A stretch of 64,000 nucleotides of DNA from Micromonospora sp. NBC_01796 (GCF_035917455.1 NZ_CP109078.1:4758001-4822000); one strand, 5' to 3'; counted from the first letter of the stretch, positions 48,687-58,132 are shown. Notes: generated by a model not told the origin, from the sequence alone. Made by a program: numbers and translations.

Positions 48687-48905
48687 GGTCGTTCCTCCCG
48701 CGGGATAGATTGCGCATCGGCGAACCGCCGGGGTGTGCCGGTGGTGGCCGCGCTGTCACGGCCGATGTTCCGGCGTACCCGGGTGACGTCCCATCACCCG
48801 GGAAAGGTGAGGCCCGCCGGACCGGGCACGTGACAGGTCGCCGGCCGGTAGGGAATCATCGACTGTCGATCCGGCAGGTGTGTTGACGTGGGTGGAGGAG
48901 AGCGG

Positions 48906-50996
48906 ATGACGACCGACGAGGTGACTGCGGGGGACCGGACGGCCGTGTCGGCCCCGGCGCCCGAGCAGCCGGTCGGGCCGCCGCGCGGCCGTGCCGTGTC
49001 ACAACGGGTCGTACGCCTGCTGCGGCACGAGTGGACACTCGCCTCGCTCGGCGGGCTGCTGCTGGCCGTACTGCTCACCTGGCCGACGTTGCGCGACATC
49101 ACCCAGACCATCCCGCAGGACACCGGCGACCCGGTCCTGCAGGCGTGGCAGGTCGCCTGGGGCGGGCACGCCCTGCTCACCGACCCCGTCCAGCTCTGGC
49201 ACTCGAACACGTTCTTCCCCGAGCGCTACACGTACGCGTACTCCGACACCCTGCTCGGTTACGCCCCGCTCGGCATGATCGGTGAGGGGCCGGTCGCCGC
49301 GATCGTCCGTTACAACATCCTGTACGTGCTGGTCCACGCGCTCGCCTTCGTCGGTGCGTACGCCCTGGTCCGGCAGCTCGGTGCGAACCGGATCGGGGCC
49401 GCGCTGGCCGGGGTCGCGTTCGGGTACGCCCCGTGGAAGCTGGCCCAGGCGGGGCACCTGCACGTGCTCTCGATCGGCGGCATCGCCCTCGCCCTGGCCA
49501 TGCTCGCCCGCGGCCACGGCTGGTCCCTGACGTACGGCTACCGGCCGGAGCTGCGCCGTCCGGGCTGGGCGGTGGCGGGTTGGCTGGTCGCCGCCTGGCA
49601 GATGACGCTCGGCTTCGGCATCGGCCTGCCGTTCGGGTACGCCCTGGCGGTGCTCTGCCTCGTGGTCGTGATCGGTTACCTCTGGTCCTGGTGGCGGCGC
49701 TCGGCCCGACCGGTCTTCGGCCGTCGGCTGCTCATCGCCGACCTGGTCGGTGGGGTGGTCTTCGCCGCGATCACGCTCGCCATGGCGTTGCCGTACCTGA
49801 AGGTGGTCGAGCAGAACCCGGACGGCCGCCGGACCCTGGCCCACCTGGAGCAGTTCTCCCCGCCGCTGCGGGGTTTCTTCACCGCGCCGCCGGAGTCGTG
49901 GCTCTGGGGGGAGCGGCACGCGGCGGCCCGGGAACTGCTGCCGTTCGCCGGTGAGATGACCCTGCTGCCCGGTGTGGTGCTGATCGGGCTCGCGTTCGCC
50001 GGGCTCTTCTTCTCCGCCTGGCGCGTACGTCACCGGGTGCTGCTCGCCGCCGGGGTGCTGGTGAGTGTGGCGCTCGCCGCCGGTACCAGCTTCGGCGGCG
50101 ACGGCAGTCCGGGTTACGCCACCCTGTTCCTGCACCTGCCCGGCTGGGACGCGATCCGTACGCCGGGTCGGCTGATCCTCTGGACCACGCTCCTGCTCGG
50201 CATCCTCGCCGCCGGTGTGCTCAGCATGCTCGGCCGGGTCGAGTCGAGCGATCCGTCCCCGCCCGACGGTGTCGACGGCGACGCATCCGCGACGGACCGG
50301 GTCGACGGCGACGCATCCGCGACGGACCGGGTCGACGGCGACGCGTCCGTGCCCGACCGGGGCGCGCCCGACGGTGACGGTGACCGCGACCGATCCGTGG
50401 CGGAGGACGAGCCCGTGTCCGCCGCCGCCGTGCCGGCTCAGCAACCCGTGGCTGTCGGTGCCGGTGTTGCCAACGCGGTCATCCGGCCCGCGGTGCCGGT
50501 GGCGCAAACGGTGTCGGCACCGGAGCGGGTCCGGACGGTCCGGCCGGCGCGTCCGATGGCCGGCTGGGTGGTCCGACTCCTGACCCTGGTGCCGCTGGCC
50601 CTGGTGGTGCTCGAGGGGATCAACACCACCCCGCACGCACCGGTGCAGCCGCAACCGGCGGTGCTGCGCGGGATGGAGGGCCCACTGCTGGTGCTGCCGA
50701 GCGACGGGACGTTCGAGTTCACCATCATGCTCTGGTCGACCGACGGGTTCCCGAAGATCGCCAACGGTCTGGCGTCGTTCGTACCGCCGACGCAGCAACA
50801 GATCCGGGCGGTGACGCCGAGTTTCCCCGATCAGACGAGCGTGGCGTACCTGCGGCAGATCGGCATCCGGACAGTTGTCGTGCTACCCGAGTACGTGAAC
50901 GGCACACCATGGCAGGATGTGCTCAACCGGGACACACAGGGGCTCGGGATCAGCCGTGAGGATATCGCCGGAGCGGTGGTGTTCCGGCTCGGCTGA
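48906..50996 (+). CDS. multi-pass GT-C-like membrane protein
   Basis: 696 aa. About ten membrane helices between residues 45 and 445 are followed by a long Asp-rich cytoplasmic or external insert (about 450-560) and a final helix near 570, then a soluble C-terminal domain. The first loop has an acidic motif (QDTGDPVLQAWQVAWGG), and the following topology fits GT-C glycosyltransferases that use polyprenyl-phosphate sugars. No catalytic proof is available. GGAGGAG precedes the ATG. The downstream Pro-rich gene starts 22 nt later and is probably in the same operon. Confidence 0.7.
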   Translation: MTTDEVTAGDRTAVSAPAPEQPVGPPRGRAVSQRVVRLLRHEWTLASLGGLLLAVLLTWPTLRDITQTIPQDTGDPVLQAWQVAWGGHALLTDPVQLWHSNTFFPERYTYAYSDTLLGYAPLGMIGEGPVAAIVRYNILYVLVHALAFVGAYALVRQLGANRIGAALAGVAFGYAPWKLAQAGHLHVLSIGGIALALAMLARGHGWSLTYGYRPELRRPGWAVAGWLVAAWQMTLGFGIGLPFGYALAVLCLVVVIGYLWSWWRRSARPVFGRRLLIADLVGGVVFAAITLAMALPYLKVVEQNPDGRRTLAHLEQFSPPLRGFFTAPPESWLWGERHAAARELLPFAGEMTLLPGVVLIGLAFAGLFFSAWRVRHRVLLAAGVLVSVALAAGTSFGGDGSPGYATLFLHLPGWDAIRTPGRLILWTTLLLGILAAGVLSMLGRVESSDPSPPDGVDGDASATDRVDGDASATDRVDGDASVPDRGAPDGDGDRDRSVAEDEPVSAAAVPAQQPVAVGAGVANAVIRPAVPVAQTVSAPERVRTVRPARPMAGWVVRLLTLVPLALVVLEGINTTPHAPVQPQPAVLRGMEGPLLVLPSDGTFEFTIMLWSTDGFPKIANGLASFVPPTQQQIRAVTPSFPDQTSVAYLRQIGIRTVVVLPEYVNGTPWQDVLNRDTQGLGISREDIAGAVVFRLG
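50271..50360 (+). repeat. three 30-nt tandem coding repeats
   Basis: Two identical 30-nt units (50271-50300, 50301-50330) and a third diverged unit (50331-50360) encode VDGDASATDR repeats in the Asp-rich insert of the membrane protein. They look like recent replication-slippage products. Confidence 0.9.
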
Positions 50997-51017
50997 GCTG
51001 GCCGGGGAGGTTTTGCG

Positions 51018-51434
51018 ATGGACCGCCGAGTGGCCGCGCTGTTCGGCGGGATCGTGGCTGTGGGGCTGGGACCGGCGGTGTGGTTGGGTGGCACCCTGCT
51101 CCGCTCCGAGCCGTTGCCGGCGGCCCCGCTTCCGAGCGGTTCCGCCAGCGCCACGGCCTCGCCGACCGATTCCGCGTCGCCGGGTCTGCCGACCCCCGAC
51201 CCCTCGGCGACGGTAGGCGTCCTCCTCCCGCCGGGACCGGACCGGAACCTTCCGGGGCGGACGCCGGCCGCCCCCGGCAAGCCGACCTCACCGACACCGA
51301 CCGGTACGCGCCCCGCCACCACCGGGCCACCCGGACAGCCGACCTCGCCCCCGCCGGTCGACCCGACGACACCGCCGGAGTCGCCGGAGCCGCCGCCCAC
51401 CCCGGACCCGACCGAGGGCGATCCCACCGAGTAA
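51018..51434 (+). CDS. Pro/Ser/Thr-rich exported or anchored protein
   Basis: 138 aa. An N-terminal hydrophobic helix (about 7-27, VAALFGGIVAVGLGPAVWLG) precedes a disordered tail dominated by Pro, Thr, Ser and acidic residues. It resembles an envelope spacer or signal-anchored protein without enzymatic domains. GGGGAGG lies before the ATG, and the gap to the GT-C gene is only 21 nt, so co-transcription is likely. Function unknown; possibly O-glycosylated because of its Thr/Pro content. Confidence 0.6.
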   Translation: MDRRVAALFGGIVAVGLGPAVWLGGTLLRSEPLPAAPLPSGSASATASPTDSASPGLPTPDPSATVGVLLPPGPDRNLPGRTPAAPGKPTSPTPTGTRPATTGPPGQPTSPPPVDPTTPPESPEPPPTPDPTEGDPTE

Positions 51435-51742
51435 CGGCAGCCCCCGCAGCCCCTTCACGGGTGTGGCAACACATTGCCGTCCATTCTTTAGTTTAAATAC
51501 GCAACTATTGACAGCGCTGACCGGCGTGTGTGAGTGTCTGCACGAGACCGGTGCGGGAGCCAATCGTGCCCGGTGCGTGAGCCGAGGGCAGCTCCGCACC
51601 ACCGTCATTCCTCGCTCATGCACGCGCTCGGCGCGGCAGTCGATGCCCCGTGCCCGCTCACCGGCATCGGCGCGCCCACGCGCTCCGTGCATGGCGGTTC
51701 TCCATCCCCAGTAACAGCGTCAGCGCTCAGAGGGAGCCGTAC
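51435..51742 (+). promoter_or_regulatory. intergenic region upstream of the GH74 gene
   Basis: A 308-nt gap without a supported gene. It holds an AT-rich patch (51480-51510) and a -35-like TTGACA (51508-51513) with a weak GAGTGT -10 at an 18-nt spacing. An 8-bp palindrome CAGCGCTG abuts the -35, and CAGCGCT recurs near the ribosome site. A LacI-type operator is possible but not convincing. Confidence 0.3.
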
Positions 51743-54520
51743 ATGCGTAGAAGTCTCGCCAGCGCGCTCGCGGCCGTGGTTGTCGCCGGCGCGGTGGCCG
51801 TGGTGGCCCAGGTCGCCGTCAGCCCGTCCGCGTCACCGGCCGCGGCGGCCGCGTCCGAGCCGTACTCCTGGAAGAACGTCCGGATCGACGGCGGCGGCTT
51901 CGTGCCGGGCATCGTCTTCAATCCCACCGAACGCAACCTGATCTATGCCCGTACGGACATCGGCGGCGCCTACCGCTGGGAGCAGGGCAGCCAGTCCTGG
52001 ACCCCGCTGCTCGACTGGGTCGGCTACGACAGGTGGGGCTGGAACGGGGTGCTCAGCATGGCCACCGACCCGGTCCAGACCAACCGGGTGTACGCCGCCG
52101 TCGGCATGTACACCAACGACTGGGACCCGAACCCGGGCGCCATCCTGCGTTCCACCGACAAGGGCGCGACCTGGCAGGCGACCGTCCTGCCGTTCAAGGT
52201 CGGCGGCAACATGCCCGGCCGGGGGCAGGGGGAGCGGCTGGCCGTCGACCCCAACCGGAACAGCACCGTCTACTACGGCGCCGAGGGCGGCAACGGCCTG
52301 TGGCGCAGCACCGACTACGGGGTCACCTGGGCCAAGGTGACCAACTTCCCCAACGTCGGCAACTACGCCCAGGACCCCAACGACCCGAACGGTTACCTGA
52401 ACGGCAACCAGGGCGTCACCTGGGTCAACTTCGACCGCAGCACCGGTACGGCCGGCAACGCCACCCAGACCATCTACGTCGGGGTGGCCGACAAGCAGAA
52501 CCCGGTCTACCGCAGCACCAACGGGGGCACCTCCTGGGAGCGGATCGCCGGCCAGCCCACCGGGTACCTGGCCCACAAGGGCGTGGTGGACCACGTCGGC
52601 GGCTTCCTCTACATCGCCACCAGCGACACCGGCGGCCCGTACGACGGGAACAAGGGTGACGTGTGGAAGTTCAACCGGGCGACCGGCGCGTGGACCCAGA
52701 TCAGCCCGATCCCGTCGAGCAGCGCGGACGCGTACTTCGGGTACAGCGGGCTGACCATCGACCGGCAGAACCCGAACATCCTCATGGTCGCCACCCAGAT
52801 CTCCTGGTGGCCGGACGCCATCTTCTGGCGCAGCACCGACGCCGGTGCGACCTGGACCCGGATCTGGGACTTCGGCAGCTATCCCAACCGGACCAAGCGC
52901 TACACGATGGACATCACCTCGGCGCCCTGGCTGAGCTTCGGCGCCAACCCGGCACCCCCGGAGGAGTCACCGAAGCTGGGCTGGATGAACGAGTCGCTGG
53001 AGATCGACCCGTTCGACGGCAACCGGATGATGTACGGCACCGGCGCCACCATCTACGGCACCACCAACCTCGGGAACTGGGACACCGGCGGCACCCTCAC
53101 CATCCGGCCGATGGTCCGGGGGCTGGAGGAGACGGCGGTGCTCGACCTGGTCAGCCCGCCGACCGGCGCCCCGCTGGTCAGCGCGCTCGGTGACATCGGC
53201 GGCTTCCGGCACGCCAACCTGGACGCCGTACCGGCGATGATGTTCACCCAGCCGAACATGACCAGCACCACCAGCCTCGACTTCGCCGAGTCGAATCCGT
53301 CGATCATGGTCCGGGCCGGCAACTTCACCGACTCGGAACGGCCGAACGACAGCCACGTCGCCTTCTCCACCGACGGCGGGGCGAACTGGTTCCAGGCCCA
53401 GGAACCCGGCGGGATCAACAGCGGCGGTACGGTCGCCGCGGCGGCCAACGGGAGCCGGTTCGTCTGGGCGCCCGGTGACTCGGGCCAGCAGGTCGTCTAC
53501 TCGGTCGGCTACGGCAACTCGTGGACCGCGTCGACCGGCGTACCGGCGAACGCGAAGATCGAGTCCGACCGGGTCAACCCGAACAAGTTCTACGCCTTCG
53601 GCGGCGGCCGGTTCTACGTCAGCACCAACGGGGGCGCGAGCTTCACCGCCAGCGCCGCCACCGGGCTCCCGAGCAGCGGGAACGTGCACTTCAAGGCGCT
53701 GCCCGGTGTCGAGGGGGACATCTGGCTGGCCGGCGGGGACAGCACCGGCGGCACCGGGATCTGGCACTCGACCAACTCCGGCGCGAGCTTCACCAGGCTG
53801 GGCAACGTGACCGGTGCGGTGAACATCGGGTTCGGCCGGGCGGCGCCGGGGCAGACGTACCCGGCGCTGTTCGCGTACGCGACGATCGACGGCAAGGCAG
53901 GGGTGTACCGCTCGGACAACGCCGGCGGGGTCTGGGTACGGATCAACGACGACCAGCACCAGTACGGCAACGCGGCCGAGGCGATCACCGGTGACCCCCG
54001 GATCTACGGCCGGGTGTACCTCGGCACCAACGGTCGGGGCATCCTCTACGCCGACCGGCTCGGTGGCCCGACCAACCCGCCGACGACTCCACCGACCAGC
54101 ACACCGACGACGCGGCCACCGACGACTCCGCCGACCACCCCGCCCACCACTCGACCGCCGACGACTCCACCGACCACTCGACCGCCGACGACTCCGCCGA
54201 CCACGGCACCGGCCGGGGGTTGCTCGGCGACGTACCGGGTGACCGGTTCCTGGCAGGGCGGGTTTCAGGCGGAGGTGACCGTACGCAACACCGGAACCAC
54301 CCCGACCACCGGCTGGGCGGTGAACTGGACCTTCCCCAACGCCCAGACCATCAGCCAGATCTGGGGCGGTACGCACACCCAGAGCGGGTCGGGGGTGGTG
54401 GTCCGCAACGTCGGTTACAACGGCGCCCTGGCCCCCGACGCGACCACGACCTTCGGGTTCCTGGGCAGTTACACCGGCACCAACGGGGTGCCGAGTCCGG
54501 TTGGCTGCACCCGTAGCTGA
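51743..54520 (+). CDS. secreted GH74 xyloglucanase with CBM2
   Basis: 925 aa. The signal peptide (about 1-38) is followed by the paired seven-bladed propellers of GH74. The two conserved catalytic Asp motifs are visible: YARTDIGGAYRW (Asp72) and SALGDIGGFRH (Asp484). Many blade motifs of the type RSTDKGATWQAT recur. A Thr/Pro linker (about 775-825) leads to a C-terminal CBM2 (YRVTGSWQGGFQAEVTVRN onward). It hydrolyses beta-1,4-linked xyloglucan outside the cell, with CBM2 anchoring to cellulose. The ATG at 51743 has AGAGGGAG upstream. Specificity (endo or oligo-reducing-end) is undetermined. Confidence 0.95.
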   Translation: MRRSLASALAAVVVAGAVAVVAQVAVSPSASPAAAAASEPYSWKNVRIDGGGFVPGIVFNPTERNLIYARTDIGGAYRWEQGSQSWTPLLDWVGYDRWGWNGVLSMATDPVQTNRVYAAVGMYTNDWDPNPGAILRSTDKGATWQATVLPFKVGGNMPGRGQGERLAVDPNRNSTVYYGAEGGNGLWRSTDYGVTWAKVTNFPNVGNYAQDPNDPNGYLNGNQGVTWVNFDRSTGTAGNATQTIYVGVADKQNPVYRSTNGGTSWERIAGQPTGYLAHKGVVDHVGGFLYIATSDTGGPYDGNKGDVWKFNRATGAWTQISPIPSSSADAYFGYSGLTIDRQNPNILMVATQISWWPDAIFWRSTDAGATWTRIWDFGSYPNRTKRYTMDITSAPWLSFGANPAPPEESPKLGWMNESLEIDPFDGNRMMYGTGATIYGTTNLGNWDTGGTLTIRPMVRGLEETAVLDLVSPPTGAPLVSALGDIGGFRHANLDAVPAMMFTQPNMTSTTSLDFAESNPSIMVRAGNFTDSERPNDSHVAFSTDGGANWFQAQEPGGINSGGTVAAAANGSRFVWAPGDSGQQVVYSVGYGNSWTASTGVPANAKIESDRVNPNKFYAFGGGRFYVSTNGGASFTASAATGLPSSGNVHFKALPGVEGDIWLAGGDSTGGTGIWHSTNSGASFTRLGNVTGAVNIGFGRAAPGQTYPALFAYATIDGKAGVYRSDNAGGVWVRINDDQHQYGNAAEAITGDPRIYGRVYLGTNGRGILYADRLGGPTNPPTTPPTSTPTTRPPTTPPTTPPTTRPPTTPPTTRPPTTPPTTAPAGGCSATYRVTGSWQGGFQAEVTVRNTGTTPTTGWAVNWTFPNAQTISQIWGGTHTQSGSGVVVRNVGYNGALAPDATTTFGFLGSYTGTNGVPSPVGCTRS

Positions 54521-54545
54521 CGCACCGATCCGGGGCTGACACGAA

Positions 54546-54588
54546 CCGTGGGGTCGCCCGCCGATGGTGCTGGCGGACGACCCCACGG
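54546..54588. terminator. bidirectional terminator after GH74
   Basis: CCGTGGGGTCG (54546-54556) pairs with CGACCCCACGG (54578-54588). After one mismatch, an inner CCGCC/GGCGG helix extends the stem. Confidence 0.7.
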
Positions 54589-54631
54589 TCAGCGCTTCCC
54601 GGTCCGGTCATGCCGGCCGGGGATAACCCGT

Positions 54632-55060
54632 TCAGTTGTGCAGGCGGACGCTGGGGTTCGGCGGGGTGACCTCGACGAACTCCACGCTCTCGGTCGTACT
54701 CGGATCCGCGCCCTCGCGGGCGATGACGGCGCGGGCGGCCGAGCCGGCGGCCCAGCCGATCGCGGCGCCGAGACCGGCTGCTCCGATGATCCAGAGCCAG
54801 GGCAGCCCCGGTCGCCGGCCGGCCAGTGCGGCGGAGGCCGCCGTGGCCCGCCGCCAGGCCTCGTCCGCGACCGAGCTGACCCGGTCGCCGGCCTCGTCGG
54901 CGAGGTGTGAGGTGCCCCGCCGGGCCGAGTGGGCGGTGTCCCGTGCGACGTGGCGCACGCTCTCGCCGGCCGAACCGAACGTGGCCTGCAGGTGCTGCCA
55001 CGCCTGGTCGGCGATCTGTTCGGGCTTGCTGCGACGCGCCACCAGGTTCGTTCCGAACAT
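54632..55060 (-). CDS. helical single-pass membrane protein
   Basis: 142 aa. An amphipathic helical N-terminal region (ADQAWQHLQATFGSAGESVRHVARDTAHSARRG and similar) precedes a membrane segment near 97-117 (LPWLWIIGAAGLGAAIGWAAG in outline) and an acidic-aromatic tail. It resembles YtxH-like or DUF3618-type envelope-stress proteins. The start is ATG 55060 with GAGGAGG. It is on the same strand as, and separated by about 170 nt from, the small lipoprotein gene. Function unknown. Confidence 0.65.
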   Translation of the reverse strand: MFGTNLVARRSKPEQIADQAWQHLQATFGSAGESVRHVARDTAHSARRGTSHLADEAGDRVSSVADEAWRRATAASAALAGRRPGLPWLWIIGAAGLGAAIGWAAGSAARAVIAREGADPSTTESVEFVEVTPPNPSVRLHN

Positions 55061-55233
55061 CGTGGTACCTCCTCGGATGCCGAAAGCAGCGGGCACTTCG
55101 GACAGAGCCATCTGTTCGGCGCGGTTTCTGTTGCTTCGGAGGTGCCCGGACATGTTCGACCGCAAACCCGCGCGGACGGTTGGAAGTGGTGATGGAGGTC
55201 CGCTCGTCGGGGCGGGTGTCGACGGGAGAAGGG

Positions 55234-55377
55234 CTAGCGGATCAGGACAATCGACGTACCACGGGCGAAATCGTCATCGTCATCGTCGTCATCGTCGCCA
55301 CCGGACCCGAATCCACAGGCCAGTACGAGGGCGAGCAGGACACCTACGCCAGCCAGGCCGAGCAACCGCTTCAGCAT
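55234..55377 (-). CDS. 47-aa lipoprotein with poly-Asp tract
   Basis: A small gene encoding MLKRLLGLAGVGVLLALV, then the lipobox VLAC with Cys21, a Gly/Ser spacer, nine consecutive Asp, and a short end FARGTSIVLIR. The start is ATG 55377, preceded by GAGAGG 7 nt upstream; the stop is TAG 55234. The mature peptide would be only about 27 residues, lipid-anchored outside the membrane, with a strongly acidic patch that may bind divalent cations. Too short to have a known family. It lies near the helical membrane-protein gene. Confidence 0.7.
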   Translation of the reverse strand: MLKRLLGLAGVGVLLALVLACGFGSGGDDDDDDDDDFARGTSIVLIR

Positions 55378-55821
55378 GATCAGTCCTCTCTCGGTGCACG
55401 CTGGTGGAGCGCGCCGGACGAGGCCCCGAGTCTAGGCGCCCACGTCCACCCTCATGAATGTCCGTTTCGCTCGCTGGCAGACGTGTCGCCGCGCACATTC
55501 TCCGCCGCTCACCGTACGCGTTAGGGCTGGTGGCGGGCGGGATGAGGGCGGTACGGGAGGGGTTGCGGTGGCGGGTGGGGACCGCGTCGGGGCGGTGGCT
55601 GACGGATCGGGGGATACCCTGATGGCCGGACGGCGCTGTAGGTGGCATCCTGGATCGTGAGAACATATGCTGACGAATGACCAGATAAGGACTGTTTTGT
55701 CGGACCGGCCGCATAGATTGCCGTGCCGGAGGGGTGGCGACCGGGGCCATCTGAGGAATACTCTCGGTCGCGGCCCGCGTACTGATGAAACGCCCGGATC
55801 TGGGCGAGTGGAGGTGCTCGC
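55378..55821. other. gene-free intergenic region upstream of STAS
   Basis: 444 nt without a coding region I can support: reading frames here are only continuations of neighbours or lack start and codon bias. There is a less GC-rich patch near 55655-55720, where a promoter for the STAS gene is likely, but no confident -35/-10 pair is seen. Confidence 0.5.
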
Positions 55822-56190
55822 GTGAGCCTGTCGATCGCCAAGTCGATCCTGCCTGGTGGAGTCGTGGAGATCGCCCCGCGTGGCGAGATCGACGTCGACA
55901 CCGCGTACGAGGTGCGCGAAGCTGTTGTCGGCCTGCTCGCGAAGGGGCGTCCGCCCCGGATCGAGCTCAACATGCGACTGGTCAGTTTCATCGACTCGGT
56001 CGGGATCAGCGCCATGGTCGCCGGTTTCCAGACCGCCGAGGTCAGCGGTGTGAAACTGGTCGTCACCGAGCCGAGCCGGTTCGTTCACCGGCAGCTCTGG
56101 GTCACCGGACTGCTCGGCCTCTTCGGCGCCCCCGAACCGTACTTCTCCGGGGCGGCTCCGACACCGGAACCGCAGCTTCCCGGCGCCTGA
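55822..56190 (+). CDS. STAS-domain anti-sigma-factor antagonist
   Basis: 122 aa. STAS fold with VVEIAPRGEIDVDTAYEVREAVV, then the phosphorylatable-type loop MRLVSFIDSVGISAMVAGFQ (Ser in DSVG) and strands to about residue 105. It would bind an HATPase-type anti-sigma factor when dephosphorylated, releasing a sigma factor of the SigB/SigF class. No kinase or sigma gene is adjacent, as is common in actinomycetes. GTG 55822 follows GGAGG at good distance. The C-terminal 15 residues are a Pro-rich tail. Confidence 0.9.
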   Translation: MSLSIAKSILPGGVVEIAPRGEIDVDTAYEVREAVVGLLAKGRPPRIELNMRLVSFIDSVGISAMVAGFQTAEVSGVKLVVTEPSRFVHRQLWVTGLLGLFGAPEPYFSGAAPTPEPQLPGA

Positions 56191-56249
56191 AACGATCCAC
56201 CCTCCGTCACCGGCCGGCGTCGAACACCCCGGCCGGTGACGGAAACGGG

Positions 56250-57158
56250 TCAACCGCGCCGGCCCGACCCGTTCGAACCCGGGAGCTCGTCCGAGCCCGA
56301 AAGTCGGCCAGAGCCCGGAAGATCGCCCGAGCCCGACGGATCATCCAGCTCCGACAGGTCGACATCCGTCGCCTCCGTGATCGCCCGGACCGCGGTGACC
56401 GAGGCATAACCGGCCGCCAACCAGGCGACATCGGTGCCCGGACGCACCTGCTCGCCGGACTCCTCCAGAGCGGTCCGGACAAAGCCCCGCCCCGACTCGG
56501 CCACGGTCATCTGCACCTGCCCGAACCCGGCCAGGGCGCCGGCCCGTACGCCGAGCAGCTCCTCGTACGGCCGGTCCGGAGCGTTGACGTTCAGTACGCA
56601 CTCCAGCGGTCCCGAGGTCAACCGGGGTAGCAGGTCAACCGCCACCCGGGCCGCCGTCGCCCAGTTGCGTACCTCGTCGCGGAACCGCCCGGACGAGGCC
56701 ACCGCAGCACCGCCGCTGCCGGTGGTGCCCTCGCCGACGGAGAGCACGTCCAGCGAGACCGCCAGCGCGTGACACCCGTTCGCGGCGGCGGTGAAGGCCG
56801 CCCCGACCGTGCCCGAGTGGAGCACCGCCCGGCCCACGTTGGCGCCCCGGTTGACCCCGGACACGACCACCGTCGGCGGCGGCCCGAACGCGCCGTGGAT
56901 CGCGATCAGGGTGATGAAGCCCGGCGAGCCGGCGACCCCGTACGCCGGGATCCCGGCCAGTTCCTCGATCTCGTGCTCCTCGACGACCACCCGACCCTCC
57001 CGCTCGGTCGCGATCATCGCCGCGCTGGTGCCGCTCGCCTCCTCGCTCGGCGCCGCCACCACCACGTCGTACCCCCGGTCGGCCACGGCGCGGGCCAGCC
57101 ACCGGATGCCCGGCGCGGCGATCCCGTCGTCGTTGGTCACCAGGACCCGGACGGTCAC
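56250..57158 (-). CDS. surE: SurE-like 5'/3'-nucleotidase
   Basis: 302 aa. Hallmarks of SurE are present: VTNDDGI with metal-binding Asp pair, AAPSEEASGTSAAM, SGVNRGANVG and HSGTVGAA. The enzyme removes phosphate from nucleoside monophosphates and short polyphosphates, and is tied to stationary-phase survival in other bacteria. The last 35 residues form a Ser/Gly/Asp-rich tail not found in typical SurE (about 250 aa). The GTG start overlaps the PfkB stop (GTGA), so the two are coupled. It is cytoplasmic. Confidence 0.92.
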   Translation of the reverse strand: MTVRVLVTNDDGIAAPGIRWLARAVADRGYDVVVAAPSEEASGTSAAMIATEREGRVVVEEHEIEELAGIPAYGVAGSPGFITLIAIHGAFGPPPTVVVSGVNRGANVGRAVLHSGTVGAAFTAAANGCHALAVSLDVLSVGEGTTGSGGAAVASSGRFRDEVRNWATAARVAVDLLPRLTSGPLECVLNVNAPDRPYEELLGVRAGALAGFGQVQMTVAESGRGFVRTALEESGEQVRPGTDVAWLAAGYASVTAVRAITEATDVDLSELDDPSGSGDLPGSGRLSGSDELPGSNGSGRRG

Positions 57159-58132
57159 GAGCCGGCCGCCCGTCCGGCGAAGTCGTCCGGTGTCATCCGG
57201 TCCTGCCGCCCGGACCCGATCGGGGCCAACTGGACCCGCTCCACCAGCCCGGCGATCGAGTCCTGCCGACCGGTGCCCAGCCCGTGCCGGGTCACGTTCA
57301 GCCCACCGGCCGCCGCCCCGGTACGCACCGCCAGTTCGAGATCCCCACCGGCGGCCAGTACGGCGGCCACCCCGGCGGTCATCGAGTCACCGGCCCCGCG
57401 CGGATCGATCGCCTCCAACCGGGGCATGTGGACCTCGTACACCTCGCCGTTGACCAGGGTCAGCGCCGGCTCGTCGGCCCGGCTGACCACCACCGACTCG
57501 GCACCGGTCGCGTGCAGCTCGTACAGCACCCGGGTCAGTTCGGCCTCGCTGTCGTCGTCGGCCATGCCGTCCCGGAGCAGTTCCTCGTGGCTGACCTTGA
57601 GGAACGAGACTCCGCTCTCGAGCACCGCGCGCAGGTGGTCACCGGACAGGTCGACCACCACCCGGCTGCCGTTGCGGCCCAGGTCGGCGGCGAGCCGCCG
57701 GTAGATGTCCGGCGGCACCAGGGACGGGTCACCCGGTCCGCTGAGCACACTGACCGGTGCCAGGAGGCCCTCGCCGAGCGCCAGGTTGTAGAGGTCGTCC
57801 AGCTCGTGCCGGTTGAGCGCGTGCCCCGGTACGTCGACGAGCTCGTCCCGCCGGCCGTCGCGGCGGTCGTGGACGTACCCGCCGCTGCTCGAATCCCGGC
57901 GGACCACCTTCAACTCGACGCCCTCGCTGGCCATCAGCGGTTCCAGCACCTGGCCGATCTCGCCACCGAGGCTGGCGCAGAGCACCACCCGGGTCCCGAG
58001 ACAGGTGATCATGCGGGCCTGCCAGACCCCCTGACCACCGGGATGCAGATGGATCTCCGGTTCGTCGTTGGGCTGGTCGATCGTCACCGTCAGTTGTGGA
58101 GCGGGCGCGAAGACCATGACGTGGGCATTCAT
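57155..58132 (-). CDS. PfkB-family sugar kinase
   Basis: 325 aa. Ribokinase-fold markers: an N-terminal GGQGVWQARMITCLG, and the ATP-site motif DPRGAGDSMTAGVAAVLAAGG with the catalytic Asp and anion hole. The HPGGQG start and ELVDVPG strand pattern fit the 1-phosphofructokinase/tagatose-6-phosphate group within PfkB; the substrate is undecided. It overlaps the SurE gene by 4 nt, pairing a kinase with a phosphatase. ATG 58132 is chosen. It is divergent from the SRPBCC gene. Confidence 0.88.
   Translation of the reverse strand: MNAHVMVFAPAPQLTVTIDQPNDEPEIHLHPGGQGVWQARMITCLGTRVVLCASLGGEIGQVLEPLMASEGVELKVVRRDSSSGGYVHDRRDGRRDELVDVPGHALNRHELDDLYNLALGEGLLAPVSVLSGPGDPSLVPPDIYRRLAADLGRNGSRVVVDLSGDHLRAVLESGVSFLKVSHEELLRDGMADDDSEAELTRVLYELHATGAESVVVSRADEPALTLVNGEVYEVHMPRLEAIDPRGAGDSMTAGVAAVLAAGGDLELAVRTGAAAGGLNVTRHGLGTGRQDSIAGLVERVQLAPIGSGRQDRMTPDDFAGRAAGS

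Noticed and set aside
50271-50360. CRISPR-like tandem repeats
   Set aside because: Units are contiguous, in frame and without spacers; they are coding repeats.
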